A stretch of 64,000 bases of DNA from the NCBI GenBank assembly GCA_036971615.1, contig JAYKKR010000034.1:279120-343119 (forward strand). The letters are read 5' to 3'. Positions 47,626 through 59,737 of this stretch are shown here, piece after piece. This DNA is from Amyloporia xantha (Eukaryota; Basidiomycota; Agaricomycetes; Polyporales; Adustoporiaceae). Numbering within the stretch: position 1 is the first letter of the stretch; the number at the start of each line of letters is the position of its first letter. The notes beneath the pieces are model-generated. The model was not told the origin of the DNA, did not search any database, and saw only the letters and a program-made list of their open reading frames with translations. A program made the position numbers and the translations under genes.

Positions 47626-50453
47626 TCACTTTCGGACTCTCTTCGATACCGGGTCATTTTCTTGGTCACCAACAGACCTTTTGCTCCCCGTGTTGAACTC
47701 CTTCCGGCGGACGTCGTCCGTCTGAGGTTGGGTATATTGGCCACTAGTTCCTGGTAGGACCTCCCCACTTTCCGGCGGTAAGTTGTTCGGAAGAAGAGGC
47801 CTTCGGTTGCTAGACCGGAATGAACTGTTTATAACTAGCTGGTCCAGTTGGTGTTGGGTTCCACGGCTGCTAATGACGACCTGACCTGTGGAAAGCCTGG
47901 TGATAGTCGGCGCAGAGAACGTGTTCTGCTCGGGTTTGCTGGGTAATTTGAATGGAATAGCAGGATCATCGGTTGGCCAGTCTAGAGATGCAAGCGCCAC
48001 ATCAAATTGGGACAGAATGTCGGCGTGGGTGAGTAAAATTGGATTTTGCTCTGTTCGTCTGGTCTTCTCATTTTGACAGTAGAGCTCTTGTAGATTGGTA
48101 TGTAATTTCGTGAGAGGTCCATTACCCTTTATCAAGAGTGTCTGCCTCGACAACCACTCAAACTTCCTACCAGCGCAGCTCTGGTCGTTGTCGGCAGTAA
48201 ACAATGCGCCGCACGCAAACGCCTTGCTTGGGTGGTCATGCGCTGTGTGACGCAGAATCAACCAGACTAGTAACCAATAGAATGACTCAAGGTCATCACT
48301 AGCATCATGGACAGGTGGCGAGTCGTGATTGCGTCCGATGAGAAGATGTATGGATAAAAAAGTCGCGACACCCTGCACAAACACATGAGCCATATGTTCG
48401 CATTGTTCGTATTGGTTGGAGTTAGCCTCACCGTTCTTTCCTTGAATATGCTTTTGAGGAGATCATCTTGAATCTCTGCAGCGACATCTGAATACGAATA
48501 ATGTGAATTGTCTGTTGCCATCCCTAGGCCAGCGCTGACAAATATCTTCCAGCTTTCCAAAGTAACCTGCCAGTTTCTTAAGTGGAGAAACCTTTTCCAG
48601 TTGAAACCACAGTCGAAATCTGCAATAAAGCCTTTGAAGGGGGCATTTTCGGCGATCATGACATTCCCATCGTGAATATCTCGTTGCAAAACACCGGCGG
48701 CATATACTCGTTGGTGTCCTGCAACGGCAATATGTACGATCAGCAATGGATGGGGCGATAGGATTGATAGTCACCCACCAACAATAGCATCCCGTAAGGC
48801 CTCTACCAATTCCTTCGTCGTCCTGAATGAATCTAGTGGCCTGCCAACTGACCGAAGAACCAGTCGCATCTGATTACGTTCATTGTATGGTGCTGAAAGC
48901 TCATCGTTTATACACGACCTCGTCCTGTGACCGACACGAACGACGGTGCTCTCTTCGTCAACAGTTGACTGCGAATGAGTTCCAGTGATATCCTCCGACC
49001 CTTGAGATGGACTCGAGACATCCTCAGAAGAGACGGTAGGGACTTGCGACAGCAATATTGACAGACAGTCATCAGTGGGAGCCTCCCGTTTGCCTAGATC
49101 CACCCCCAGCTCGAACTGGGCAACACCAAAGAGAGCAGTCTCTGCATCATCAGTGACACCGGCCCTGATGTCTTCATAGAATTGGATCTCAGAGGTACGG
49201 GCGCCTTGTCTCCAGTAATTCTTCACAATGTACGTTGTCCCGCTGGTATCGCCTTCCAGGAGAGCTTCGAACACCGTCGTCCCGCGTGAAAAGAGCCGTG
49301 GATTGATGAACAACAAGCGGAAAGTAAAGTATCGCTTGACTGTTCCGTTGTCTGCCTCAACAACAACCAAGCGACAAGCATCCCGATGATCCTGGGTGAA
49401 CGCAATACTCATGTGCTCTCTGAGCATCCGTGAGACCCAATCGTATTCCGCACTGACAGGCATTCGTATCGTTGGATCGTCACCGAGGACGCCACATAAT
49501 TCCGACTCTGGATGAACGAATCGCCATAGAAATTTTCGCAAGATGTGCGGATCTTGCACATAGTCGAACGGTCGTGAGACCACAGCCGCCGCACGGTCAA
49601 AGCGCATGATGCGCGCAGTGTGCCCATAGATTCCAACGACGAAGGAAAACAGTCTTCCGTGAACCACCAGTAGATTCCGAGCATTCTTGGCAATTTGAAC
49701 CATGGTCGCTTTGTGCGTGTCGCTTGCGCTCAGCATCGGATCTTCTGCTTGCGTGGCTTTCGCTTCAAAGACCATAGATATTTGTTGCCATCGCGCGTGT
49801 TTCAGCGTGTCCACATGTTCGCCAGGATGGGACATGATAATGTCAGGTCTCGTTTTATGATGTTCTTTCTCGAACGATCTGTACGGAAACCTGATTGAGT
49901 GATTGTTATTGTTGTAAAAGGCCGGCCGCTTGTCCCTTGGAAAGTCCTTGACTAAGGCCTGAAGAGCATTGATCTACGAAAATATCAGCACAGTGTATTC
50001 GAGTCGAGCACATCACAACCATCCACTCACAATAGGGGTGTACATGGACAACTCTCGCCCTTTCTGATTCGGGACATCTGCGAACCTGTTATCAAGTCTC
50101 GGCGGCGTTCGATATTGCTCTCGGCTCGGGGAAAAGACAGCCAAGTACTCGTCTAGAGGAGCATCAAATATATGAATATGCCCTTCCAGTTCTGCTTTCC
50201 ACGCTGCTAGGTTTTTGTCATTGTCTCTCTGGGTGTTTTTCTCTTCTGTGTGTTGAGCAATAGATTTTTGTCGTGCAGGAGAAACAAGTGCCAGGTGAGA
50301 GGTTGGCCCGTCGGAAGGAAGCCCATGGGAGGCTGGTACGTTAGAAGCAGGCAGGTACGAGGCCGGGGACGCGTTAGAGGGCCCCTGGTCAGAGGCCTCT
50401 AGGTCAGAGGCCTCCAGATCAGAGCCCCCCAGGCCGCCCGGTGGCGAATTCAT
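47626..50453 (-). CDS. FunK1-type fungal protein kinase, copy 2
   Basis: 883 aa from exons 50453-50031, 49973-48779, 48718-48432 and 48372-47626. It has an Ala/Ser/Pro-rich start with short repeats (SDLEASDLEASDQGP), then the family N-terminal region (RDNDKNLAAWKAELEGHIHIF; QQISMVFEAKATQAEDP; GIYGHTARIMRFDRAAAVV). The kinase core differs from consensus: GVLQRDIHDGNVMIAE has Gln in place of the His of HRD (about 550-552), and FIADFDCGFNW has DFD in place of DFG. DDLESFYWLLVWLILRHTAHD follows. The reading frame is intact. Loss of the catalytic-loop His may weaken activity. Copies 2 and 3 are closer to each other at the N-terminus than to copy 1. Confidence 0.88.
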
Positions 50454-50710
50454 GATTAGGGGAACAAACGAGGGAAACCAAAACTGACATGCTTTATAAG
50501 AAAACGGAGTGTGGCTCGGGTCAAAGCATGTGGATGCGAGGCCACCCTTGTGGCGGACTCGGCTTGTTTTGGCAGAAGCCACAGATGCAGAGTACAACAA
50601 CAAGCGCGCCTAATTCGTCAGCTTGCGGCCCCACTAGTGGGCCATCCACCTTTGGGCATTGTAAATGCATTTTCCGCGAAGAAGCCCTGGGCATCAACAG
50701 GCTAATCACG
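50454..50710 (-). promoter_or_regulatory. Conserved upstream block of FunK1 copy 2
   Basis: Read on the minus strand, this DNA is clearly similar to 62850-63091 upstream of FunK1 copy 3. Shared stretches include GAGCTGACGAATTAGGCGCG and a GTGGCCTCGC..CCACATGC segment. It is either a duplicated promoter or residue of a segmental duplication that includes the genes. Confidence 0.7.
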
Positions 50711-52613
50711 CCACGGAATCAATCACACACCTGACGATATATAAGCTCCATAACAAAAAAGCTAGAAGCGATGGGACTAGCTTCAGATCCTCCGGCAGCA
50801 ACTGCGTCGGCTGCTCGGTGTTTCAGAGATGCCCATATTCAATCGTTAGCAACAGCGGTGGAGAGGCTGTGGGATTTATGATCAACCTGCTTCATGAGTG
50901 AACAGATTATCGTGACACGCTGGAGTAGACAATCGTTGTCATTGTCCGTTGATTTGGCTCTAGCCAAGCAAATCGCTGGGTGGTCTGTCTCTCCTGCCTC
51001 CGTTCACAACAGGACAATTCAAGATCAGCTCTTTCCGTGGAATCGACTGCTCTGACGTACCACACAGGATCAATCTATCTGCATACGTGTCCGTACCGCT
51101 CGATATGGGTTGTAACTGACCGTGGCTCAAGAGTACATACTGTTTCAGAATACTCTCAACGAGCCCAAGGAGCTGTCATACCGGGTCTGACAATTGCAGT
51201 CAGATGAGCTGTGTTTTGATCGAGAATGGGCATACCAGAATTACCGGCCGGACCCTCTTTGCACTCTTCGAAGCTACTGTAGCAAGCTCGCAAACGAGAG
51301 AGTATTATGTGCGGTCCTCTGTGTCGCATTTAGATTCTCCTTGTTTGCATCGTTCGCTGGTCAGGCATCATACTATCCTACTGACACTGAAAAATTCGAG
51401 CGCGTAAGAATATTGTACAACAGCCAGGACGGGGACTTACCTAGACAGCTTTCGGATGCACTATCCAGATTGCTCTGTAGCAACTGAAAATCGTGATACA
51501 ACGTATCCGCGACCTGGTAGACGCAGCTTCCAGTGTCGGTGGATGGGTAACATCGTAAGGCAATCGATGAAGAGCGTTCGGCAAGGATTCATAGCCGTAC
51601 TTATTATCTGAGGTCAGACGTCTCGATGAGCCACTGGAGGGAAGCCCTTTAGCGACCGTAGTTCGTGCCGCAAGAAGCAGGCAGTAGCAAACAAGCTCAG
51701 ACAGCAAAGGGATAAACTCAGACTGTACACGCCCATCTTATTCTTTTGCATTCAGCTTTCTATCGGGTGGATGGCGTTACCCTGGACAGCATGATACATG
51801 TGTGTATATGCTGCTGTAGTAAATCTGTCAGTTTCCTACTAAAGCACGAGCATAGGAATGTGCAAGCAAATACTACATGTGGGTATTGGCAGTTCAGGAG
51901 GTGAGGATGCATTGTAATCGGACATGTCTGTCTTGACCAGATAACAACAGGAAAGTCATATGTATGGTTTGTCATAGCATATATTCGTATGCAGGCACAA
52001 GAAAACGTTCAGCGTGGAGAACACTGTACCTTGATGAGGAATCCGGTCACCGTCTTCGGTTGGTGTTCTCCTGGTACAGTCTATCCATTTGCGAGGATGC
52101 TTTCAGTGCCATTTTGCCTAGTCCCCTTCGCCCTTTCCTCGCAGAGAAAATTATAGCTTGCACGAGAAAGACTGGACTGAAACATGAGTTAGACAACGGA
52201 CACAAAAAATGAATTCGAAGATGTACTGTATAAGTCATATGTATAGAGTCATGATCATAGCGCGCGCTAGAATTGGCGAACCATAAGCGCCCCGTCTTGG
52301 CAGTGACGAGGGCAGCGGGCGGAGGACTTGTCCTTCCACTCTCACAATTCTTTCGTTTTGACTGAGACTGCTCCTGTTCATCCTTCAGTTTGATTCAGCA
52401 GTGCAGTGACTAACGAATAGCCGGACCACGACCGGAATTCTTGCGCTCACTGCGTTGCAAGATCTGCTGCGGGGCATATTGTCAGATACGGATATTCTGA
52501 GCCTGCGAAGGAAGTATCTACTCTGCGGTGGCCCTCGTGTGCTATCTAATAAAGCGCAAAAGAAAGACCTGACCTTACGACACGTCTGACCGTACTGCTC
52601 GATCTCAACTCTC
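50711..52613. other. Intergenic, no gene seen
   Basis: About 1.9 kb of short frames without similarity or splice continuity. The last 200 bp should hold the promoter and leader of the transporter gene. Confidence 0.4.
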
Positions 52614-53988
52614 ATGGCTCCTCCTCAAAGTGCGCCGTCCAGGGCTCTGGTGGTATGCTATACTGTTCGTATTTCTGGAGCGCGACTGATTCAGTGCTAT
52701 CGTCGGTCGACAGACTGGCACGGTGCTTTTCTACCTGGTCGCAGCACTGTCGGTATGTTCACGTCTACTGTTCCTGCTGTCAAGCATTGACGACTTTGTA
52801 GATGGTGATGGCGTATGTTCGCGTTCCGGTCTTCTCGAGTGCTACGTTTACAACCTTCAGGCTACAGGAACAAATGGGTGCTGAACAAGACAGACGTACC
52901 TCTGTTCTTCCTTGATGCCCAGCTCTTCATCGCCGTCGTGCTCTTCCTGTTCGCGCACATGGTCGGCCTGCTGCAGCTGCCGTTGAAGCTCGACATGCAG
53001 GTATGCAAGGGCCTCATACCGATGGTTGGCTTGAATGTAGTCGGTCTCAGGTAAGCCACTCCGCTGGTCCGGCCTGGTCGCTCAATCACGCCTACCGCCT
53101 CGCTACGCAGTTTCAGCAACTACACACTCAAATACGTCGATGCCTCATTCTACCAAGTCGCGCGAGGCATGGTCCTCCCCTTCACTGTCGGCACATCCTT
53201 CGTTGTCCTGCACGCACGGCCGTCATTGCGGATACTCCTCGCGTGCTCTATCGTCACGTTTGGCTTCTTCGTCGGTGTATTCCTCGACGGCACGCCCGTC
53301 TCGCTCGTCGGCGTCACCTTCGGCGTCGTGAGCTCGCTCATCACTGCCGTCCACTCGGTCGTGATCAAAAAGGCACTGGATGTCGTACACGGTAGTGCCC
53401 TGCATTTGTCTTGGTATACCAATCTGCTTAGTGCAGTCCTCCTCGCCCCGCTTCTGGTGGTGGCCGGTGAGCTCCCGGGAGTGATCGAGCTTCTGTTCAG
53501 TCCGAACAAGGAACCGCTGGACAAGATGAGCACGCTGACGACCTTTATGATCGGCTCGGCCGTTACTGTAAGCATGATGCATGATCTTTTGCCTGAGCAT
53601 GAAGTTGATCTGCTTTTCCCGTGTGGTAGGGTATATTCGGCTTCCTGATGAGCATCGCAAGCCTGTTGTCTATCAAAGTGACGTCGCCCATCACCCACAT
53701 GGTGTCATCGGCCGTACGGGGCGTTGCGGTGTCCCTGTTAGGCAGATGGTACTTCAGTGAGATTATTACAACGTAAGTTATGCCTCCCCTTACTGAATGA
53801 ACGTGGAAGCTAACACGTCGCGCAGTGGCCGAGCATCAGCGATAGCCATTATCCTGCTAGGTTCGATATACTACACCTGGGTCAAGCATGTAGAGTCACT
53901 CCCGCCTGCCAAGGCAAACGGACTAGTATACGAACAGGTCCCACTCGAGGATGTAGAGGCGGGACGTGCACAGAGCAAGCCGGAGTGA
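52614..53988 (+). CDS. Nucleotide-sugar-transporter-like membrane protein (SLC35/TPT family, GDP-fucose transporter-like)
   Basis: 344 aa from seven exons: 52614-52652, 52714-52752, 52802-52812, 52868-53050, 53111-53567, 53630-53772, 53826-53988. The product has about ten hydrophobic segments and should sit in the Golgi or ER, exchanging a nucleotide sugar for the nucleotide. Landmarks typical of the SLC35C-like group: MANKWVLNKTDVPLFFLDAQ, VGLSFSNYTLKYVDASFYQV, ARGMVLPFTV, VVSSLITAVHSVVIKKAL, VTSPITHMVSSAVRGV and the GSIYYTWVKHVE end. The third exon is only 11 nt, yet it is required to join SMVMA to NKWVLN in frame. Substrate specificity is an inference from overall resemblance. Confidence 0.9.
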
Positions 53989-54964
53989 ACGACTTCCCCC
54001 CCACATCGCTTGTGCGGACCGTGGATGATTACATTTAAATCCCCGTAGGCATTATGGTACGCGGTGGACACGCCGGACATATGAATATTTATATCGAATA
54101 TTGATAATAGAGGCTCCGACTAATATGAACTTCCAATTTAGTGATGAAAGCCATACGAGGGGGGTCTAGAGGCTCTTCTGGGTCAGTTTCAATAAACATG
54201 GATAAGGTGAAAACAACGAACTGCTACCTACCGACGGATGTCTGTTTTGCGCTTACTGGTTGATAGTCAAGCGGAAACTGACCTCGGGCGTTATTAATAT
54301 TCATCTAGCTTCAGTGTGTACCGACCTTGAATTTGGGGCTAGTCTTCATTTGTAGCAGTCGTGCAGCCAGTTGCATGCTGGTAATGCATTTGCTGCCTTT
54401 TGACATCCTGCTCCCATCCATGTTCACCCAGGTCACTGAATGTGTTCATTGTTTTCTCAGAAAGTATATTTGCTCATAACTTCTGCAAGCATCTGTTCTC
54501 TGCATATTTTGTGATTTACTCTTTTCTGGACTGCAAGGCCCCTTGCACATCCATACTGTGTCTATTCTGCATTTTGGCTGGACATGCCTAACTTTATTGA
54601 CTCAGTAACATTGTCCTAGAAAGAAGTAATACCCCTGACCTGTCGGGTCTCGAAAATATGATGATACTGTTATCAAGGTCCAATGAAAGTACTCTGTTAG
54701 GTATTAGGTTGATCTCAGGCCTCTAACTACATTCACAATCAATCCTCCTGTTCTTTGAACACTTACACAGGCAACAGGCAGCAAGTATAAATTAAAAATA
54801 GTAGCAGAGCCAACTGCAAAACCAATAGTATATTGTGTCTTATGTTTCAGCACAGGCAAACCCCTTTGACAAATTGAATGAGAAGAATTCATGCAATTTA
54901 GAGGACAGATGTTACCAAAATTATCTTCCACCTTATATTGGTATACTCCAAAAGTTATGTAGCT
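53989..54964. other. Intergenic, entering CpG-depleted block 2
   Basis: No gene is seen. Normal CpG density persists to about 54340; beyond this CG becomes rare. The right part contains the presumed 3' UTR of the DUF6533 gene. Confidence 0.4.
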
Positions 54965-57080
54965 TCACATATCCTCATTCATGTTATTGACACTTGCTGT
55001 ATCCACTGCCAGCACCTCAAGTTCAATCATGTCCACTGGCACCCCTCCAGCTACATCTGCATTGTCAGCAGATGAAGTGAAATTGGCTTCATCAGCTTCT
55101 TGTTCACTGAGCAGAGCTCCAATATTAGGTGCAAATTCTACACTTGACATCCAAGAAGGTGTTGATGTAGAATGGCCTGGGTGGATGAAAGATGGTGTTG
55201 CTTCCGATCCAAAATTGATATGTGTCGAGTTAGCTGCTTTGCAAATGTGTAAGAGGAACCGTGATGTGAGGATGCCAGAAAGTCTGTTCAAGGATAAGTC
55301 AGATTTGTGTGATGATTGTCCAGATATACTGACGGGAGTATGAGATCTGCAAGATCCACATTTGTCTGTATCCAGTTGCAGTATCAGTTGCTTCCAATGG
55401 CATGAGACAGGGTGAGACAACACACTGCAGTGGCAATAGACACAATAATGTCCATGATGTTGAGTGCTGTCAGGGCACTGTATAGAACTCTAATCTGATC
55501 TATATAAAAGAGGCTGGTCTTGTTGCTTACAAGAAATACAATGTACCTGCAAGGAAGGCAAATCACCAGATTAGCCATCTGCCAGGGCAGCACTGCATAA
55601 TTACAAGACCTTACCATCTTGAAGCATAACTGTTGCAAGTTTAGACTTGATATCAAGAGTTCCTCGCAAATATGGCAACACTAATTGAGCCATATACCAC
55701 CAGGTGACAACAATCACCAATATATCTGATGCAATAACAGATCCACGGGTTGCATAACGCACTAGGTGAAGGGAAAATCAGTCCATAAAGCACTGTATGA
55801 AAGTTCAACGTTAGAAGCACCTCTGCAAAGAACAAAACAATCATCAGCTATCAACAGTCAATAAAATAACAGCAGAAAGTGCATACATATCATAGGTTCC
55901 CTCAGATATGTACTCATTTTCTGCACATAAATTCACTGGGGAAATGCCAGTAAAACCTGTAGCATCAACTACTGGTGATTCCTGAGTATATTCAAACTAT
56001 GTGAATATATAGTCAGTAAATGTATGACATTGGATGATATTGGAAAAATATATCCTAACCAGGTTTGTGCCTACTGACACCAGCCCTAATGCCAGAGTAG
56101 GCATCACCAGATACCAGTTGCCCCCACTCACAGCATATACACGAAGAGCAGCAACCACTGCATCCTAATGATCAGCAGGTTAGCATGCCCCATCCATGCA
56201 AAGCTCACCAGCAGATAGGCACAATGATAACAGCTGTGCAGGTATGTTGAAGTAAAAGTCAACTCTACAGCTAGGTGACCACCTTATAAGCTGTTTTAGT
56301 GAAACAAATTGCTTGAATATCAAACCTCTATTGTCAAGGAGATGAGATGAATCCTAAGGTCAGATTATGTTCAACTGCTTACTAGTGGAGTATAGAAGGG
56401 GAGAGATGCCAGGATATATGCAACAGCAGAAGCAATCAAGTTCAGTTGATTAAGCCAAAACAAGATTGAGGAGATTGATTTGTGTCTCCACATTAAATGA
56501 ACTGCATCAGGGATTATGAGGATGTGATCATATATGATCAGGGCTACACCAGCTCATGAGTTGCTGAGGATTAGTCATGTTGGTGATATTAGTGACTCAC
56601 TGCTAGCCACAAAGCTGATGTCATAGTCTACAGACCTGAGCACTGACATGAAGGTGGAATATTCATGACATCTGCCTGAACTCACAATCCTTCAAGCCAG
56701 GACACAACTTCCACTGCAGGTATCACTTCTGGGGTTGACATATCAGGAAGGGGAACTGGCAATGTTGCTCATAGAATGGTGTGAGTCTTGTTGGGTGGTG
56801 ACATATATATATATACAGTGTGAAGCCAAATAAGAGACTTTGATGTGATGAAGGGGCTGTCCATAGATCAAGGATATTGTGCACAGTCTCACAAAGGCTG
56901 TGCTTTGTACTAGTATCATGTCATATGTCAAAAATGGGATTCCATATATGCTCATACTCACTTGCCTTGGACAGATGGGCATCCTCAGCCGCACGAAAAC
57001 AATTGTGAAACAAGATGGACTCCACAGAGCCTTTGACATAACACTGATTGACATATTCCTCCTGTTCAGTAGTACAACAT
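54370..57080. other. CpG-depleted, AT-rich block 2
   Basis: CG dinucleotides are scarce by eye: roughly a dozen across about 2.6 kb, with none over long stretches such as 54670-55200 and 56120-56980. TG and CA are frequent. Borders with the CpG-normal flanks are sharp on both sides. Same character as 16560-18890. Confidence 0.75.
54965..56741 (-). CDS. DUF6533-type multi-pass membrane protein
   Basis: Member of the large Agaricomycete DUF6533 family, function unknown, predicted about seven helices. From 56741 it reads MSTPEVIPAVEVVSWLEG, then SVDYDISFVAS, then ALIIYDHILIIPDAVHLMWR, which is the diagnostic DUF6533 segment. Further exons give ALRVYAVSGGNWYLV, TRGSVIASDILVIVVTW and ILTSRFLLHI, all typical of the family in order. 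The tail ends VNNMNEDM with TGA at 54965-54967. The first three exons (56741-56686, 56635-56601, 56552-56383) splice cleanly. One middle junction near 55765-55800 needs an intron of only about 31 bp, so a small lesion there cannot be excluded. The gene lies wholly inside CpG-depleted block 2. Confidence 0.65.
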
Positions 57081-57253
57081 GCTCCACGGAACGATCACGT
57101 ACCTCTGATTGTTGCGAAAGATTTGATTGACAAATGAATGTGCCTGATCTAACCTTCGGATGACCGGACAGCGGGAGTTGCCCTTTGTCGTATGATATGT
57201 ATAGCATTGGCTACAATGATTCAGTTAGTTAATACATTTACGAGGAGCCCCAG
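56742..57253. other. Upstream of DUF6533 gene, end of CpG-depleted block
   Basis: An open frame on the minus strand (56743-57207) has no recognisable similarity. A short TA repeat lies near 56807-56816. Confidence 0.35.
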
Positions 57254-57523
57254 ATGCCATTTAAGGCCGTGCAAAGATGGATTAAAGAGAAGACAGAGCC
57301 AATGTCCTCATGGTACAGCAAAATCAACGCAGTATGGTCAAATTTAGAACTATACGTGAAGGGGTTGTTGGTGTACATTACGGCGTTGCAGTCTCATCAA
57401 ATCGGCAATGAAGCGGTACTACTAGTAGGCCGTTCGCCCGCTTGTTTAATCCGACAATGGCAAGTGCTCTGTCTTCCGTTCCCCTTGCTTCTTCACGCTG
57501 TCGAAGGATTCTTCCCCTTCTAA
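57254..57523 (+). CDS. Hypothetical short ORF
   Basis: 89 codons beginning MPFKAVQRWIKEKTEPMSSW with a hydrophobic middle (KGLLVYITAL). I do not recognise it and see no spliced neighbours. It may be chance or a fragment; it sits just outside the CpG-depleted block in DNA of normal composition. Confidence 0.2.
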   Translation: MPFKAVQRWIKEKTEPMSSWYSKINAVWSNLELYVKGLLVYITALQSHQIGNEAVLLVGRSPACLIRQWQVLCLPFPLLLHAVEGFFPF

Positions 57524-58083
57524 CGTTCCACTCGGAAGCCCGCCACGGAGAATCCTAGAAGCCGATTATACCCTTCGAGCTGCATGGCCGTCCCTGCCAG
57601 CTCGTCTTCGTGTCAAATTGGGCAGTTTATCAGCAGAGATCCCGAACCATGATCGAGCACGACTAGGAAGGGCAGGTGCAAATCGCATACAAAGATTCCA
57701 CACGAGAGGATCGTCAGCGAGAGTCGACAACTGTCATCGTCGCGTCCAAGTTGCGAAGACGTGGAGGCGCCCGCTGGCTAGACAGATCGAGATAACATCG
57801 TACGCTGCTGGACTGCAGCAGCAAGCTCGGTCTTGCCGCACTCTCCAAGTACTGACAGCTGCACCCTTGCACGGTCTACATTTAGTTCTCCCAACCTTAC
57901 CAGTGCACAGTAGCACAGTTCGTGATTCCTGCTCTGGCCCCATGTCTTTCAGTGTCCCTCTTCGTCTCCCAGAGGCCGCTCACAAGCGAAGTAGCGGGGT
58001 TTCCGCACTCAGGTGTGCTGCGTGCACATCTCTAGTCTGGGGTAAACCCAGCGCCCGTCCTCATCTCGCATCCGATTTACTAC

Positions 58084-58116
58084 CCACACTCACACCCACA
58101 CTCACACCCACACTCA
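58084..58116 (+). repeat. CACACT/CACACC tandem repeat
   Basis: About three copies of the 12-mer ACACTCACACCC in a row. Confidence 0.85.
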
Positions 58117-58401
58117 GGCCTCAGACTCTTCCAGGGTCTCGTCTGACCATCAACTCCTACTCTCAGACTCGGCGAGCATGACTCCCAAGGTGAAGGCGAA
58201 AGCGCAGTGAAACAGCTCATAGCATTTGGTTCTGCACCTGGGCGTGCTACCTATCGCGTGCGTTATCCCTCGATCGTTGGGTCGATACGCTTCCCAGATC
58301 TCCGCGACTCGACACAGAAGGGAGAAAACCATCATTGTCGCTCTGGCTCTGGCCCCCCGCTAGACTAGACCTATTCTTTTGAGTGTCTACCTGCCCCGAA
58401 T

Positions 58402-58437
58402 CCCCCGTCCCCGTCCCCGTCCCCGTCCCCGTCCCCG
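58402..58437 (+). repeat. CCCCGT hexanucleotide tandem repeat
   Basis: About six perfect copies of CCCCGT followed by CCCCGATC. Likely length-polymorphic. Confidence 0.9.
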
Positions 58438-59737
58438 ATCTGTCGTGGTTGTCTGCCCATCCTCATTACTTGAGCACGTACATACCTGATCTTCTGCCGT
58501 CGTCTCCTTTGACAGGTCTTATGTTCTCAGAGACGTGCGTAGTGGAGGACTGGAAGTCATTGTGACGATCTGCGCTGTGTGTAAATAAGGAACGAATTGA
58601 GTCGAGGTGCGAGATGTTAGGCAAGATGGCGTGCAGAAGGTGAGTGTACAACCTGTTATAATGTACAGGCACCGATCAACCCAAATCGTTCCCACTTGCG
58701 GGACTGCTGCGAGAGGGAAGAGATCTCCTCTTTTGACGACGCTGGATGGACAGCGAGGTGAGTGCTTGTTCCAAGTTTGAGAGAAGGGGCCGAAACTGAG
58801 CAGGAAAGATGTCAGACGGCTCACGGCGCGTTCGATTGACTTTCGTGCATTCCCTCCAAGCACTCATTGTATTATCATCCTACACCTATCTACCGTCATG
58901 CGCGCCTAACAAATATACTTCTGGGATTTCTCAAATTGTTCCGCGTGGTGTGCGTATGGTGCGGGTGTGAGCTTGGCTCATTTGGCGTGAACACGTCGAG
59001 TAGAATGTCGGGCAGGTAGACAGGTAATTGGCGACTTTGATTGCTGCGGATTTACGTGAGCCGTGCCCTATTGCGCCGGTGGCAATGAATACAGCATTCT
59101 CGACCAGCGGAGATATTCGTCTCAACTTACATACGTCGAAACCCACGGCGGACAGCCACGTTCTACTGGATGACAAGGTGGCTGACAATCAGCTTGTCAT
59201 GCGCGCCGTCAGCCGGAGACACAGGGGCAGTCAAACGATGATGGACATAGAGCGTACTGGCTGCGGTCTGTTGGTCTTGCCACGTCACGTCAGACTTCCA
59301 GACTAGTTTATGATGGTCCCATCATGGCGTCCATCGAAATATTCATTGCCAATACCGCTCATGTAGTGAAGCTTATGCTTTGCATCCCAATTTCCGGGTA
59401 TACCCTCATCACTAATTCGTGAAAGCCGAGGAGACGGATTCACCCAAGTGAGCCCATTGTCATTGCAGTCGTCGGGCTCGCCTCTTGGTACGAGGACGAC
59501 ATAGGGCTTTCAAATGCATGCATTGACAGTCATCCATGAGAACGCGAACAGCGAGCACCAAAAATGGTTGAAATAAATAATAGTAAGACGAGCTGAGATA
59601 GCCAGAGACAGGAATCATCAAGAATTCGATGAAATGCCATGTGTTATGCAGTTGACGCAGTTGCGCAAGTCGCGCTTCGAGATAGTCCTTCCCCTTATGG
59701 CGGCAATGACTGCGCCGCTCAGTATAACTTCACGGAA

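Larger units (their letters stand above)
57524..59737. other. Gene-poor region with simple repeats
   Basis: Several open frames exist, including a long one at 57618-58181, but they are arginine- and serine-rich, lack family motifs and overlap simple repeats. I do not accept them as genes. Confidence 0.4.

Noticed and set aside
51194..51487. 97-codon frame on the + strand
   Set aside because: No similarity, no ATG at the start of the open stretch and no neighbouring exons.
54981..55343. 120-codon + strand frame opposite the DUF6533 C-terminus
   Set aside because: The minus-strand reading matches a known family and a second copy at 59738-60176; the + frame is a shadow.
57618..58181. 187-codon open frame on the + strand
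   Set aside because: Arg/Ser-rich translation with no motif, overlapping a tandem repeat; looks like a chance frame in GC-rich DNA.
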